From NCBI GenBank assembly GCA_016705125.1, contig JADIYW010000016.1, forward strand, positions 6,406-70,405: DNA of 64,000 bases. Reading direction: 5' to 3'. A model generated the notes under the pieces. The model saw only the letters and a program-made list of their open reading frames with translations, ran no database searches and was not told where the DNA came from. The number at the start of each line of letters is the position of its first letter. The stretch's first letter is position 1. Source of the stretch: Bacteroidota bacterium. Its GTDB lineage: Bacteria > Bacteroidota > Bacteroidia > Chitinophagales > JADIYW01. A program made the position numbers and the translations under genes. Below are positions 10,509 to 19,267 of this stretch, piece after piece.

Positions 10509-11010
10509 TTTAAAAGAAATATTACCCTTAATTCTGAAACAGCCAATAGAAATTGAGTATAGTCAACATTTTACTATGACTCAGAAAATTGCTGGGTTTA
10601 TTTTGTTCTCATTTTTTATATTTCTTGGAGGTTCTATTTTTTTAAATGGATTAGAAGAAGAAGAAAATAGGTTATACTACATACTTTTTGGTATACTTTT
10701 ATGTGCTATTCCGTTTATATTATATTTAATAATTATAAATTCAAAAAATAAATCTATTGTGTTTTTGGATAAAGATAGTGTAATTTTAAAAAACAATAAA
10801 AAGTATAATTGGAACGATTTACATAGGATAACTTATCATACTTCTTTATATGCAAGAAATGAAAATGAAAGATACGTTTCAATAGAATTTATTTTCAAAA
10901 ATGGTAGTGCATTTGCGCCATATAGTGGAAATACTTTTTTAAATATTTTAAATATTGCAGCGCAATTACCAGTTCCGAAAAATGAATTAGCCACTACACG
11001 TTTTAAATAA
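10501..11010 (+). CDS. Two-helix membrane protein with PH-like C-terminal domain
   Basis: The chain of 169 residues has two membrane helices (IAGFILFSFFIFLGGSIFL near 31-50 and LYYILFGILLCAIPFILYLI near 58-78). A soluble C-terminal part follows (SIVFLDKDSVILKNNKKYNW, LHRITYH, YVSIEFIFKNGSAF) that resembles bacterial PH-type domains. The start is a TTG at 10501 overlapping the upstream stop; no ATG fits early in the frame. Function is unknown. It is an inner-membrane member of the cassette. A second membrane protein with a PH/GRAM-like part lies at 12214-12723. Confidence 0.6.
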   Translation: MNNLKEILPLILKQPIEIEYSQHFTMTQKIAGFILFSFFIFLGGSIFLNGLEEEENRLYYILFGILLCAIPFILYLIIINSKNKSIVFLDKDSVILKNNKKYNWNDLHRITYHTSLYARNENERYVSIEFIFKNGSAFAPYSGNTFLNILNIAAQLPVPKNELATTRFK

Positions 11011-11038
11011 ATTATTAACCAAACTAAACTCAATTTAA

Positions 11039-11605
11039 ATGAAAACATTCAAAAAAATAGCATTTGTTTTTGTGCTTTTTGCAAGTATTTCCTGCAAAAA
11101 AGAAACTACAGAATCAAACGATTTAACTATCGAAGATCGAGTTGTCAATATTGTTTTAGATAGCAGTGGAAATTCAAATAATAAACTTATTGATTTGGAT
11201 GATGATGGAATAAATGATTTCAATATATTCAGTACTTTACCAAGTTTAAATAAAAATAATTCTGATGTTGGTGTTAATGGATTAGCTGATTATGAATTTT
11301 CAACCGAAGCTCAATCACCAGTGAGCAATAAAATAAAAACTTTTGCTGAAGCTACATCTATCAATTCAGCATCTGGAACTTGGAATAGTTTGGCTTCTTT
11401 TTATATAAATCTTGATGGTGTGAGTGGCTATCCAGTAGGTATCAATGAGCAAGGTGATAAATTGATTGGCTTTAGAGTTAAAGATGGTGTTTCCGTTTAT
11501 TATGGTTGGATGAAAGTAAATGTAACTAGTGGTCATAAGCTCACAATTAAAGAATATGCATTAAATACGATTGCAAATACAGCAATTTTAGCTGGTGCTA
11601 AATAA
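11039..11605 (+). CDS. Small lipoprotein, paralogue A
   Basis: Signal peptide and lipobox are clear (MKTFKKIAFVFVLFASISCK). The mature part has an Asp-rich segment DLDDDGINDFNIF and ends with IGFRVKDGVSVYYGWMKVNV and KLTIKEYALNTIA..AILAG. That C-terminal pattern is common in secreted proteins of unknown role in Bacteroidota. It shares its layout and C-terminal sequence with the next gene, 15 bases downstream, so the pair arose by duplication. Likely outer-membrane or periplasmic; function unknown. Confidence 0.75.
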   Translation: MKTFKKIAFVFVLFASISCKKETTESNDLTIEDRVVNIVLDSSGNSNNKLIDLDDDGINDFNIFSTLPSLNKNNSDVGVNGLADYEFSTEAQSPVSNKIKTFAEATSINSASGTWNSLASFYINLDGVSGYPVGINEQGDKLIGFRVKDGVSVYYGWMKVNVTSGHKLTIKEYALNTIANTAILAGAK

Positions 11606-11620
11606 TAAAAAACTAAAATT

Positions 11621-12202
11621 ATGAAAAGAATACAATTTTACGTAATACTGTTTCTGATCAGTTCATTAATAGCGTGCAAGAAGGAAGAAGCAAACAATCC
11701 TGATATTGATGATGTAATTTTGAATTATTCTGCTGAAAATAAGAATATAACAGAAGAAGGTACTTTTTTTGATTTAAATATTGACAATGAAGGATTTTGG
11801 GATTTTAGGTTTTTTATCTCAAATCCTAATGATGATCCTAATCAACACAGTATAAGTTTAAGTGTAATAGATGCTAAATATCAATTTCTAATTTATACTC
11901 CAGATGATGCTTTTTCAATTAAAAAAATTGAAAAAGGTGTAATAATAAATCCGAGCAGCTCAATTTGGAGAGGTGGCGATAATATTTTGATGTATCATTA
12001 TTTTATTTCTGGCGACAATATATACAATTACGGTTTTTCAGATATTGGCGAACAATACATTGCATTTCGCAAAAAAAATAGTGGAGGTGGATATTTCTAT
12101 GGTTGGATGCTTGTAAATATTGAACACGGTGAAAAAATAACGATTAAAGAATATGCATTGCATAAAATTGCTGATACGCCAATTATGGCAGGTGAAAAAT
12201 AA
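11621..12202 (+). CDS. Small lipoprotein, paralogue B
   Basis: It begins MKRIQFYVILFLISSLIACK, a lipoprotein signal, and its C-terminal third (YIAFRKKNSGGGYFYGWMLV; ITIKEYALHKIADTPIMAG) is clearly related to the neighbour upstream, while the middle has diverged. The Asp-rich segment is present in altered form (FFDLNIDNEGFWDFRFF). Part of the same tight gene run. Function unknown. Confidence 0.75.
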   Translation: MKRIQFYVILFLISSLIACKKEEANNPDIDDVILNYSAENKNITEEGTFFDLNIDNEGFWDFRFFISNPNDDPNQHSISLSVIDAKYQFLIYTPDDAFSIKKIEKGVIINPSSSIWRGGDNILMYHYFISGDNIYNYGFSDIGEQYIAFRKKNSGGGYFYGWMLVNIEHGEKITIKEYALHKIADTPIMAGEK

Positions 12203-12213
12203 ATTTTAAAACT

Positions 12214-12723
12214 ATGGCACTTATTATTATTTCTGTTATTGTAATCCTAATTACTGCATTATTTCTAATTATTGGAGGTAAAATTCGAGACAAGTTTGAA
12301 TTTGATAAATCAAAAGATGAGGTTGTTGTTGAAGTAAACGATTCAGTAAAATTATTAAGAAAAAATAATGCAACTGAATATACAGATGGGATTTTGTATC
12401 TTACAAATAAACGATTTGTATTTTTTAAATTCAAATATAACTGGTTAGGAATAATACCTTTTATTGGAGGGGCATTTATTTCGATTTTTATAGATAAGCA
12501 TATTTATTTTGAGTTGCCATTACACCAAATAAAACATTTTACTTATAAGCCTAAAATTACTTATCACAATAATAGAGTAGGAGAACAAGAAGGCTTAACA
12601 ACTATTTATACAACACTTGGTGAGGAATTCGGATTTGATATTTTTGTATTAGGAATGGCACAAAATAAGGTGCCCGAAATTCTATTGCAATTAGAAAAAC
12701 AATTGAAAAAAAAAGACATTTAA
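12214..12723 (+). CDS. Membrane-anchored PH/GRAM-like protein
   Basis: One N-terminal membrane helix (ALIIISVIVILITALFLIIG, residues 2-21) is followed by a soluble domain with VKLLRKNNATEYTDGILYLT and NKRFVFFKFKYN, the strand pattern of GRAM/bacterial PH domains, and a hydrophobic hairpin WLGIIPFIGGAFISIF. GRAM-like domains bind lipids or proteins at membranes; the partner is unknown. It follows the lipoprotein pair by 11 bases. Confidence 0.6.
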   Translation: MALIIISVIVILITALFLIIGGKIRDKFEFDKSKDEVVVEVNDSVKLLRKNNATEYTDGILYLTNKRFVFFKFKYNWLGIIPFIGGAFISIFIDKHIYFELPLHQIKHFTYKPKITYHNNRVGEQEGLTTIYTTLGEEFGFDIFVLGMAQNKVPEILLQLEKQLKKKDI

Positions 12724-12747
12724 TAATGAAATTTATTAATAACTAAA

Positions 12748-13395
12748 ATGGAGATTTCAAATAAAGCAAAGTTTATTTTATTCATTTTATCGCTATTTTT
12801 TTTTCAAATTACCACTGCACAAATTTTCAAATTAGATAGCATTAAAAATTTTATTGTCGAATCAACAAAATTAAATGCCAAAATTGATTATTATATAGTC
12901 AATGATACATTGAATGGATTATACGATGCTAATTTTATTTGTGTAGATAATGTTTTATATCCCACTCTTTTTTCTAAGGAAAAATTAAAAGATTTTTTGA
13001 TTTTAGGAAAAATATCTCTATTGGGCGAAATTAAAAACAAACTAGTTATTTATAAAAATCAAGAAATAAATGTGAAATATATTGAAATTAGAAACACAAA
13101 TATTTTATTTCTTTTAAAGCCAAATGAATTGTATATAGTCGAATTTTATGGTGAAATGGATAGTTTTTTTGAGCAAAAAAATAGAGTCTTTAATCATAAT
13201 TCTAATAATAGTAAAATTGATTATTGTCAAGTTATTTTTCAACTAGAAACATTTTTCGGCAAATTTGAAAAAGACGCCTATGATGATAGAAAATTATGTG
13301 AATCAGCTTCAAATCTAGATTTGAATGTCAATGAAGAAAGTAGATTTTTTATTTATAAAATTCCAGTACAAAACTTTAATTTGAAATATCAATAA
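12748..13395 (+). CDS. Secreted protein of unknown function, last of the RCC1 cassette
   Basis: A 215-residue protein with signal peptide FILFILSLFFFQITTAQ and a Lys/Asn/Ile-rich mature part; no domain recognised. Base composition is even more AT-rich than in the flanking genes. It lies 24 bases after the GRAM-like gene, and about 130 bases separate it from the next (T9SS cargo) gene, so it probably ends the transcript. Confidence 0.65.
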   Translation: MEISNKAKFILFILSLFFFQITTAQIFKLDSIKNFIVESTKLNAKIDYYIVNDTLNGLYDANFICVDNVLYPTLFSKEKLKDFLILGKISLLGEIKNKLVIYKNQEINVKYIEIRNTNILFLLKPNELYIVEFYGEMDSFFEQKNRVFNHNSNNSKIDYCQVIFQLETFFGKFEKDAYDDRKLCESASNLDLNVNEESRFFIYKIPVQNFNLKYQ

Positions 13396-13528
13396 AATGG
13401 TAAAGATGAAATTGAGGGATTATTTGTTTTTTACCAAATACTAATTATTAATGCAGAATACTAATTTAAATATGGTTTTTACTTAATATGATTTACTTTT
13501 CATATTATTAAACAAAAAAAGCAACAAT

Positions 13529-15085
13529 ATGAAAAATCAATTTTTTAAAAAATGTTTACTAATGTTTGCAATAGTGTATAGTAGTAATAGTTATGCGCAG
13601 TATTGGAAAACTAATGGAAATTCAGCAGCTGCAAATAATTTTATTGGCACCACAAATGCAATAAATCTAACCTTTAAAACGGCTTCTTCTACCAGAATGA
13701 CTATTTTGTCTACTGGAAATATTGGTATTGGTACCACATCACCAAGTGCTCAATTTCATACTACAGGTTCAGTTAGGTTTCAAGGATTGGTATCAAATTT
13801 TGGTCTAACGAATATTGTGGTAGCTGACGCCTCAGGTAATCTTGCATTGCGAGATATTAACTCTTTTACTTTTACTAATACTTGGAATACTACCGGTAAT
13901 TTTGGTGGTGGATTTATTGGCACCAATAATTTAACCTCGTTACCTTTTAGAACAAATAATGTTGAACGAATGCGCATAACCGAAAATGGTTCGGTTGGAA
14001 TAGGAACGAATAATCCAAATGCCCAATTTCACACAACTGGGTCTGTTCTTTTTTCTGGTTTAACTATTAATCCTATAGCATCTAGGTATTTAGTTGCCGA
14101 TGTCTTTGGGAATGTTTCATATAAAGATATTGGAAGTATAAATGATTTTTGGGGTGCAAATGGAAATAGTTCAAATTCAACCAATTTTATTGGGACAATT
14201 AATAATATACCTTTGGTTTTTAAAACTAATGGGTCGGAGCGTTTAAGAATAAGCGAAATTGGCTCAGTTGGTATAGGAACAAATAATCCAAATGCCCAAT
14301 TGCACACAACAGGTACGGTAAGGTTTGGCGGTTTGACAGCACAAGTAAATGCATCACGATTTGTAGTGTCTGATGCCACAGGTAACATTGGTTTTAGTGA
14401 TGTTAATTCGCTAAATACATTTTGGAAATCTACTGGGAACAGCATCAGTGGTGCCGAATTTATTGGTACATCAAACAATGCTGATTTAGTATTTAAAACC
14501 AATGGATCTGAAAGATTGAGGATGTCTTCTGCTGGAAATATTGGAATTGGAACAGTGGCTACAACTCGATTGCATGTAAATTGTAATTCAAATATTTCAA
14601 CAGGTGTACGGTTTGAACTTTTGCCATTTGGAATGGGAACAGTTTTGGTTCAAGATTTTATGGGTAATGTCTTAAACTCTGGAATTGAAGTAAGTACTTT
14701 AATAAATATGGTTCAAAATAAAACGAGTGAAACCAATCGAATTGAAGCATTAGAAAATGAAATAAAGGAATTGAAAGAACTGTTATTAAAAGTAATGCCT
14801 ATGTCAAATTTACCTATTGAGAAAAAATCTATTTTGTATCAAAGTTATCCTAATCCAACTAATGGCTTGGCAAATATAAAATTATTTGTGCAAGAAAATG
14901 ATGTTAATGGGAAATGTAATTTATATGATATTAATAATGTGCTCCTTCAATCACATACCCTTAATCAAAGTGGCGAACAATTATTAACTATTGACACTCA
15001 AAAACTTAATGTAGGAGTGTATTTTTATACACTTGAAATAGGAGGGAAGATTGTTGATTCAAAAAAACTTCTTATTCAAAGGTAA
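13529..15085 (+). CDS. T9SS-exported repeat protein with GIGT motifs and type A sorting domain
   Basis: A signal peptide ending SNSYAQ is followed by three full and one partial repeat of about 90 residues. Each reads W..NGN...NFIGT.N..PL.FKTN, then GNIGIGTTSPSAQFHTTG, then V.D..GN. The GIGT..P.A.LH motif occurs in phage tail fibres and S74-type trimeric stalks and is frequent in Bacteroidota surface proteins. A coiled coil (residues about 397-425) comes next, and then a type A T9SS sorting domain: LYQSYPNPTNGLANIKLF to KIVDSKKLLIQR. It is therefore probably exported across the outer membrane by the type IX system and attached or released. A terminator follows directly. The ligand is unknown. 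Confidence 0.85.
   Translation: MKNQFFKKCLLMFAIVYSSNSYAQYWKTNGNSAAANNFIGTTNAINLTFKTASSTRMTILSTGNIGIGTTSPSAQFHTTGSVRFQGLVSNFGLTNIVVADASGNLALRDINSFTFTNTWNTTGNFGGGFIGTNNLTSLPFRTNNVERMRITENGSVGIGTNNPNAQFHTTGSVLFSGLTINPIASRYLVADVFGNVSYKDIGSINDFWGANGNSSNSTNFIGTINNIPLVFKTNGSERLRISEIGSVGIGTNNPNAQLHTTGTVRFGGLTAQVNASRFVVSDATGNIGFSDVNSLNTFWKSTGNSISGAEFIGTSNNADLVFKTNGSERLRMSSAGNIGIGTVATTRLHVNCNSNISTGVRFELLPFGMGTVLVQDFMGNVLNSGIEVSTLINMVQNKTSETNRIEALENEIKELKELLLKVMPMSNLPIEKKSILYQSYPNPTNGLANIKLFVQENDVNGKCNLYDINNVLLQSHTLNQSGEQLLTIDTQKLNVGVYFYTLEIGGKIVDSKKLLIQR
13595..14570 (+). repeat. In-frame repeats of about 265-275 bases in the T9SS cargo gene
   Basis: Three and a half units begin at about 13598, 13880, 14147 and 14420. 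Near-identical stretches encode VGIGTNNPNAQ and FKTNGSERLR in neighbouring units, showing recent duplication or gene conversion. Confidence 0.75.
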
Positions 15086-15108
15086 GATTGTGTTTGTTTT
15101 ATAAAAAG

Positions 15109-15140
15109 GGTCGTTAAATTTATTTGACGGCCTTTTTTTT
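15109..15140 (+). terminator. Rho-independent terminator after the T9SS cargo gene
   Basis: A ten-pair stem (GGTCGTTAAA with TTTGACGGCC, two G-T pairs) closes a four-base loop and is followed by eight T residues at 133-140. It separates the cargo gene from the histidine kinase gene. Confidence 0.8.
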
Positions 15141-15180
15141 ATTTTGATTTTTTCTAAAAAAAAAGGGTATTTTTATATTA

Positions 15181-17211
15181 ATGAAATTGTTAAGGCGTTT
15201 TTTTATCTTTTGTATTTTTGGTTTTATAAATGATTCTGAAGCGGCAGTTTTGGAAAATATTTATAATGTAGAAAATACCGGAAGTAAGACTACTATCATT
15301 GATTCAATTTTAACCAATGCTTTTTCATATATTGGAAAAATAGAGGAAGATTTTTTTATAATTGAAAAACCTTTTGACGATAAATCTTATAGACTGAACA
15401 AACAAATTTTTACCCCAATTAATTTTTGTAATAATAGTGATTCTATCATTTGCCTTAAATTTTATTCCACCAGATACAGATTTTTGGATGCTGGTGAAAT
15501 TAGCTTAATAGCTGGAAATAGAATTCAAACTCAAAATTCAAATTTCATTTCTTTCAATAAACAGTTTATTGCTTTTAAAATATTACCCAATACTGTTTTA
15601 AAGACTTATTTTATCCAAAAACCTATTGCTTTTAAGGATTATTATTCCAACAAAAACTTCTTTTATAGATACGAAAACATTTTTTCTATGCCAATTTTTG
15701 ATGCTAATACATCAAAAGAAACAGTTGGTTTTTGTATCCTTATTTTGCTATTGTTGGGTATGGTAGCCATACTATTTATTTTTTATGGACTTGCTTTTTT
15801 AAATCTGAATGATAAAATTTATTTAAGTTATACCGTATATCTGTTTTTTACTTTTTTCCAAGTATTGTATATGTCGCAATATACATTTGCGAAATGTTTT
15901 TTGCTTTTTAATTATTGGGGAAATAGTTGCTTTGATGAATGTACCAAAGGATTTATGGTTATTGCTTATTGTGTATTCTATCGGCAAGCATTTAATCTAA
16001 CACATAAAGACAGAATAGCCTTTTTCTCTTTGTTTGTTTTGCTAATCGTTTCGATAATTTATGTAGCAATTATGTCTATTTCATATCTGTTTGGGTTAGA
16101 ATTTTATTTTGAGCCAACTTATTTTATTTTATATAGATTGCCCCTTTTTGTATTTAGTTTAATTTTTATTTTGTCTTCTATTTTTCTTAAAAACAAATCA
16201 ACTTTTCAAAATTTAATATTGTTTGGAAGTTTGATTTATACCTTATTTACCATTTTTAGTACGCTCCAAGATTTTGATTGGCCAATAAAAGATATGCTTG
16301 TAAGTTTGCATGGATTATACCTAGGTGTTGCCTTCGAATTGATTGTTTTTTCAGTAGCACTAGCAATGAGAATTAGAGATACATATAGACAGTCGGAGCT
16401 GCTTAAAGATGTTTATATAAAGGAATTAAGGAAGAATGAAGAATTTATAAAAAATGAAAATATTATTCTTGATAATAGAGTAAAAGAACGGATCTCAGAA
16501 ATAGAACAAAAAAATATAGTTATTGAAGAACAAAAAAAGCAGGCTCTTATTCAATTGTTTGAAAAAGAGAAGGTTGAAATTCAAATGCAAGCACTTACTG
16601 CTCAAATGAATCCTCATTTTATTTTTAATTGTATGAACTCAATACAAAATGCCATTATAACCAATAATCCACAAAAAGCATCCACCATGTTACAGGATTT
16701 CGCAGCGGTAATAAGGATGGTTTTAGAAAATTCTACAAAGGCTGAAATTTCTTTAGAAAAGGAAATACAACTATTAAATACTTATTTAAAATTAGAGCAA
16801 GCAAGAACAAATTTTTGTTTCGATTATCAAATAAATATCGATCAAACGGTTTCAACAGATTTCGTTAATATACCAACAATGATGTTGCAACCAATTATTG
16901 AAAATTCTATTTGGCATGGCTTTAAATTAATTGAATATAAAGGCAAAATAGAGATTAATTTCGGAGTAACTGAATCTAAATTGATCTGTACGATAACGGA
17001 TAATGGGATTGGTAGAATGCAATCAAAAAAACTACAAAAAAGCACCCTTTATAATAAGGAATCGATGGCCATAAAAATAATACAAAATAGAATTGATTTA
17101 ATGAATCGGTCTTTAGATGAAAATAAAGCAACTATTAATATAATTGATTTATTGGATGAATTTGAAAATCCAATTGGCACTAAAGTAATTATTGAACTAC
17201 CCATTTTTTAA
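15181..17211 (+). CDS. Sensor histidine kinase, LytS/YehU type with 7TM-DISM-like sensor
   Basis: A signal-like N-terminus and an extracytoplasmic domain (to about 175) are followed by about seven membrane helices (residues about 180-400), as in the 7TMR-DISM sensor group. Next come a long coiled coil (about 405-470) and a His_kinase domain with the phospho-acceptor His479 in MNPHFIFNCMNSIQNAI, then an HATPase domain with the N box QPIIENSIWHGF near 570-582 and a G box DNGIGR. It is an inner-membrane autokinase that would phosphorylate the LytTR regulator encoded three bases downstream. The signal is unknown. It follows a T9SS cargo gene behind a terminator. Confidence 0.9.
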   Translation: MKLLRRFFIFCIFGFINDSEAAVLENIYNVENTGSKTTIIDSILTNAFSYIGKIEEDFFIIEKPFDDKSYRLNKQIFTPINFCNNSDSIICLKFYSTRYRFLDAGEISLIAGNRIQTQNSNFISFNKQFIAFKILPNTVLKTYFIQKPIAFKDYYSNKNFFYRYENIFSMPIFDANTSKETVGFCILILLLLGMVAILFIFYGLAFLNLNDKIYLSYTVYLFFTFFQVLYMSQYTFAKCFLLFNYWGNSCFDECTKGFMVIAYCVFYRQAFNLTHKDRIAFFSLFVLLIVSIIYVAIMSISYLFGLEFYFEPTYFILYRLPLFVFSLIFILSSIFLKNKSTFQNLILFGSLIYTLFTIFSTLQDFDWPIKDMLVSLHGLYLGVAFELIVFSVALAMRIRDTYRQSELLKDVYIKELRKNEEFIKNENIILDNRVKERISEIEQKNIVIEEQKKQALIQLFEKEKVEIQMQALTAQMNPHFIFNCMNSIQNAIITNNPQKASTMLQDFAAVIRMVLENSTKAEISLEKEIQLLNTYLKLEQARTNFCFDYQINIDQTVSTDFVNIPTMMLQPIIENSIWHGFKLIEYKGKIEINFGVTESKLICTITDNGIGRMQSKKLQKSTLYNKESMAIKIIQNRIDLMNRSLDENKATINIIDLLDEFENPIGTKVIIELPIF

Positions 17212-17214
17212 AAT

Positions 17215-17959
17215 ATGAATATTTGCATTATAGATGATGAGTACGATAATAGAGAAATTTTATCTTTTATCATAAAAAACCAAAAAGGCGATTATAATAT
17301 TGTCGGTGAGGCTTCAAATGTGCAACAAGGTATTAAATTAATAAGGAAACAAAACCAGATTTAATATTTTAGATATTGAAATGCCTGACGGTTCTGGCTT
17401 CGATTTATTATATGATTTGGGAGAGATAAGCCCTGAAGTTATTTTTTGTACTGCATATAATCAGTTTGCTTTAAAAGCAATTGAATGTAGTGCATTGGCA
17501 TATATCTTAAAACCTTTAACGGTAGAAATGGTTTCAGAAGCTTTACAAAAAGCTACTATTCAATTAGATAAAAACCAAAAGGTGCTGCAATACGACACGC
17601 TATATGAACAGTTAAATCATGCCAAATCGAAGGCCATTAAATTTTTGGTTAAAAATACAGATGGTTTGCATATTGTTTTTTATGAAGAATTGATTTATTG
17701 TATTGCTGACAGCAATTATACCTATCTTTTTATTCAAAATAAAAAAAAGATAACGGTTTCTAAAACGCTTAAGGAAATAGAGAAAATATTGGAGTCAAAT
17801 CCTGACTTCATGCGAATACACCAATCTTTTATCATTAATTTAAAAAAAATTAAAAATATAAGTAGAATTGATGCTCATTTGGTTGTTATAATGTCCGACG
17901 GTAAAGAACTTTCAGTTTCAAGAAGCAAAAGAGATGAATTTATGCTTAGAATTGGGTAG
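17215..17959 (+). CDS. LytTR-family response regulator (frameshifts in the receiver domain)
   Basis: The start at 17215 gives MNICIIDDEYDNREIL, a receiver domain with the acidic pair DD. The frame breaks near 17345-17370, where two small shifts restore PDLIFLDIEMPDGSGFDLLY with the phospho-acceptor Asp in FLDIEMPDG. ALAYILKP follows, completing the receiver, and then the LytTR DNA-binding domain (residues about 145-248; LVKNTDGLHIVFYEELIYCI, FMRIHQSFIINLKKI). It is the partner of the kinase upstream. The shift is probably a sequencing error, because both halves are well conserved. Confidence 0.85.
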
Positions 17960-17968
17960 GTAAAATTA

Positions 17969-18004
17969 TGCGAATTAGCTAATTCAACAATTAGCTAATT
18001 CGCA
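17969..18004. terminator. Perfect 16-base inverted repeat between convergent genes
   Basis: TGCGAATTAGCTAATT at 17969-17984 and its exact complement at 17989-18004 flank a four-base spacer (CAAC). It lies between the stops of the response regulator and mscL, followed by T-rich sequence on the plus strand, so it can act as a bidirectional terminator. Each arm itself contains the palindrome AATTAGCTAATT. Confidence 0.65.
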
Positions 18005-18015
18005 CATTATTTTTT

Positions 18016-18439
18016 TTATTTTTTCAATAAATCCCTAATTTCTGCCAATAAAACTTCATTAGCAGGAGTAGCTGGTGCTTCTTCAACAACTGGTTTCTTA
18101 GTAGCATTAATTCCTTTTATAACCAAAAAACATTACAAATGCAACAATGATAAAGTTGATAGTAGCTGAAATGAAATCACCATACTTAATGGCCACTTCA
18201 GTTACTGCTGCAGTAGTTTCTACCCCATCAGCACCAATAACTGCATCAACTCCTTTTTTAAGTACAAGTTTCATTGAACCCATGTCTCCTCCAGTTAACA
18301 TACTTATTGGAGGCATTACAACACCATCAATAAAAGATTTAGAAACAGAACCAAAAGCACCACCCATAACAAAAGCAACAGCCATGTCTATTAAATTGCC
18401 CTTCATGGCAAACTCCTTAAATTCCTTTAACATTCCCAT
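18016..18439 (-). CDS. mscL: Large-conductance mechanosensitive channel MscL (one frameshift)
   Basis: The N-terminal part has MLKEFKEFAMKGNLIDMAVAF, the first membrane helix with the AFVMGGAFG pore motif, a periplasmic loop and the second helix (DFISATINFIIVAFVMFF). At about 18125 a one-base shift is needed; then VIKGINATKKPVVEEAPATP and a C-terminal helix EVLLAEIRDLLKK follow, ending at 18016-18018. The repaired length of about 141 residues is normal. It is an inner-membrane emergency valve for osmotic downshock. Monocistronic. Confidence 0.93.
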
Positions 18440-18587
18440 ATTTTATTTCTTTTAATTTATTAATACTGCAAATGTATCCTCTTTTTTTTTAATAATTTTA
18501 ATTTTTGGCAATAAAAGTTAATTTTTCCTTTATTTTCCATCAAATAATAAAAATATTTTTCTTCTAATATTAGGGTTATTACTAAGT

Positions 18588-19175
18588 TTACTCTAACTGA
18601 ATTTTAGGTGTTTTATTGCTGAATTTTTTTATCAAAAACCAGCCAATAAATCCAAAGCCTAGCACAAAAACAAACGCCACAATGAATGGAATAACAATGG
18701 ATAAAGCGCTAAAAAAGATAGAAAATCCATTTTCAATTGTCGATACTATTGGATTACCCAATCCTCCAGTAGTAGCTGTAGAGCCTACTCGAGCAAGGGA
18801 AGTGCCTGCCTGAACCATTCCTGCACCTCCGCCACCAACAATTGCGCCCATTACCCATTGTAGAGCTGGCAAATCAGAAAATATATCAGTAAAAAATGAT
18901 GAAGCTAAAACTGTGCCTGCAACCATCGATAAGGGCGTTGTAATCGTGTCCAAAAGATGATCTAAATAAGGAATATAATAAGCGCCAATTTCAAAGATGG
19001 TAGCAGTCCCAAAAATTGAAATAGCCGTCCAGCTATTCATCCAATCAAAACCTGCTGGTGTGTCTATTACGCCAAACTTGGATGCCAAGGCTGAGGCTAA
19101 TAAGGGAACAAAGATTCTAAAGCCACAGCATGCAGACAAACCGATGCCCATGCAAATACTAATTAAATAATCCAA
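18588..19175 (-). CDS. DUF4126 family membrane protein
   Basis: A 195-residue integral membrane protein with the Gly-rich start ICMGIGLSACCGFRIFVPLL, characteristic of DUF4126. Several more hydrophobic segments follow, with a conserved VMGAIVGGGGAGMVQAGTSL loop that also fits the family. Some related proteins are annotated as transport-like, but no substrate is known. It stands between mscL and gcvP on the same strand, with gaps of about 150 and 90 bases. Confidence 0.85.
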   Translation of the reverse strand: MDYLISICMGIGLSACCGFRIFVPLLASALASKFGVIDTPAGFDWMNSWTAISIFGTATIFEIGAYYIPYLDHLLDTITTPLSMVAGTVLASSFFTDIFSDLPALQWVMGAIVGGGGAGMVQAGTSLARVGSTATTGGLGNPIVSTIENGFSIFFSALSIVIPFIVAFVFVLGFGFIGWFLIKKFSNKTPKIQLE

Positions 19176-19267
19176 TTTTATACTTTTATAATGAATAAAT
19201 CAATTTACGTACCAAAAATTAAATGCTAATCTACATATTAAATTTAATAAAATAAATATATCATTAA

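Noticed and set aside
13595..14570. Phage tail fibre, because of GIGT..P motifs
   Set aside because: The protein has a signal peptide and a T9SS sorting domain, so it is a secreted host protein using a similar fold.
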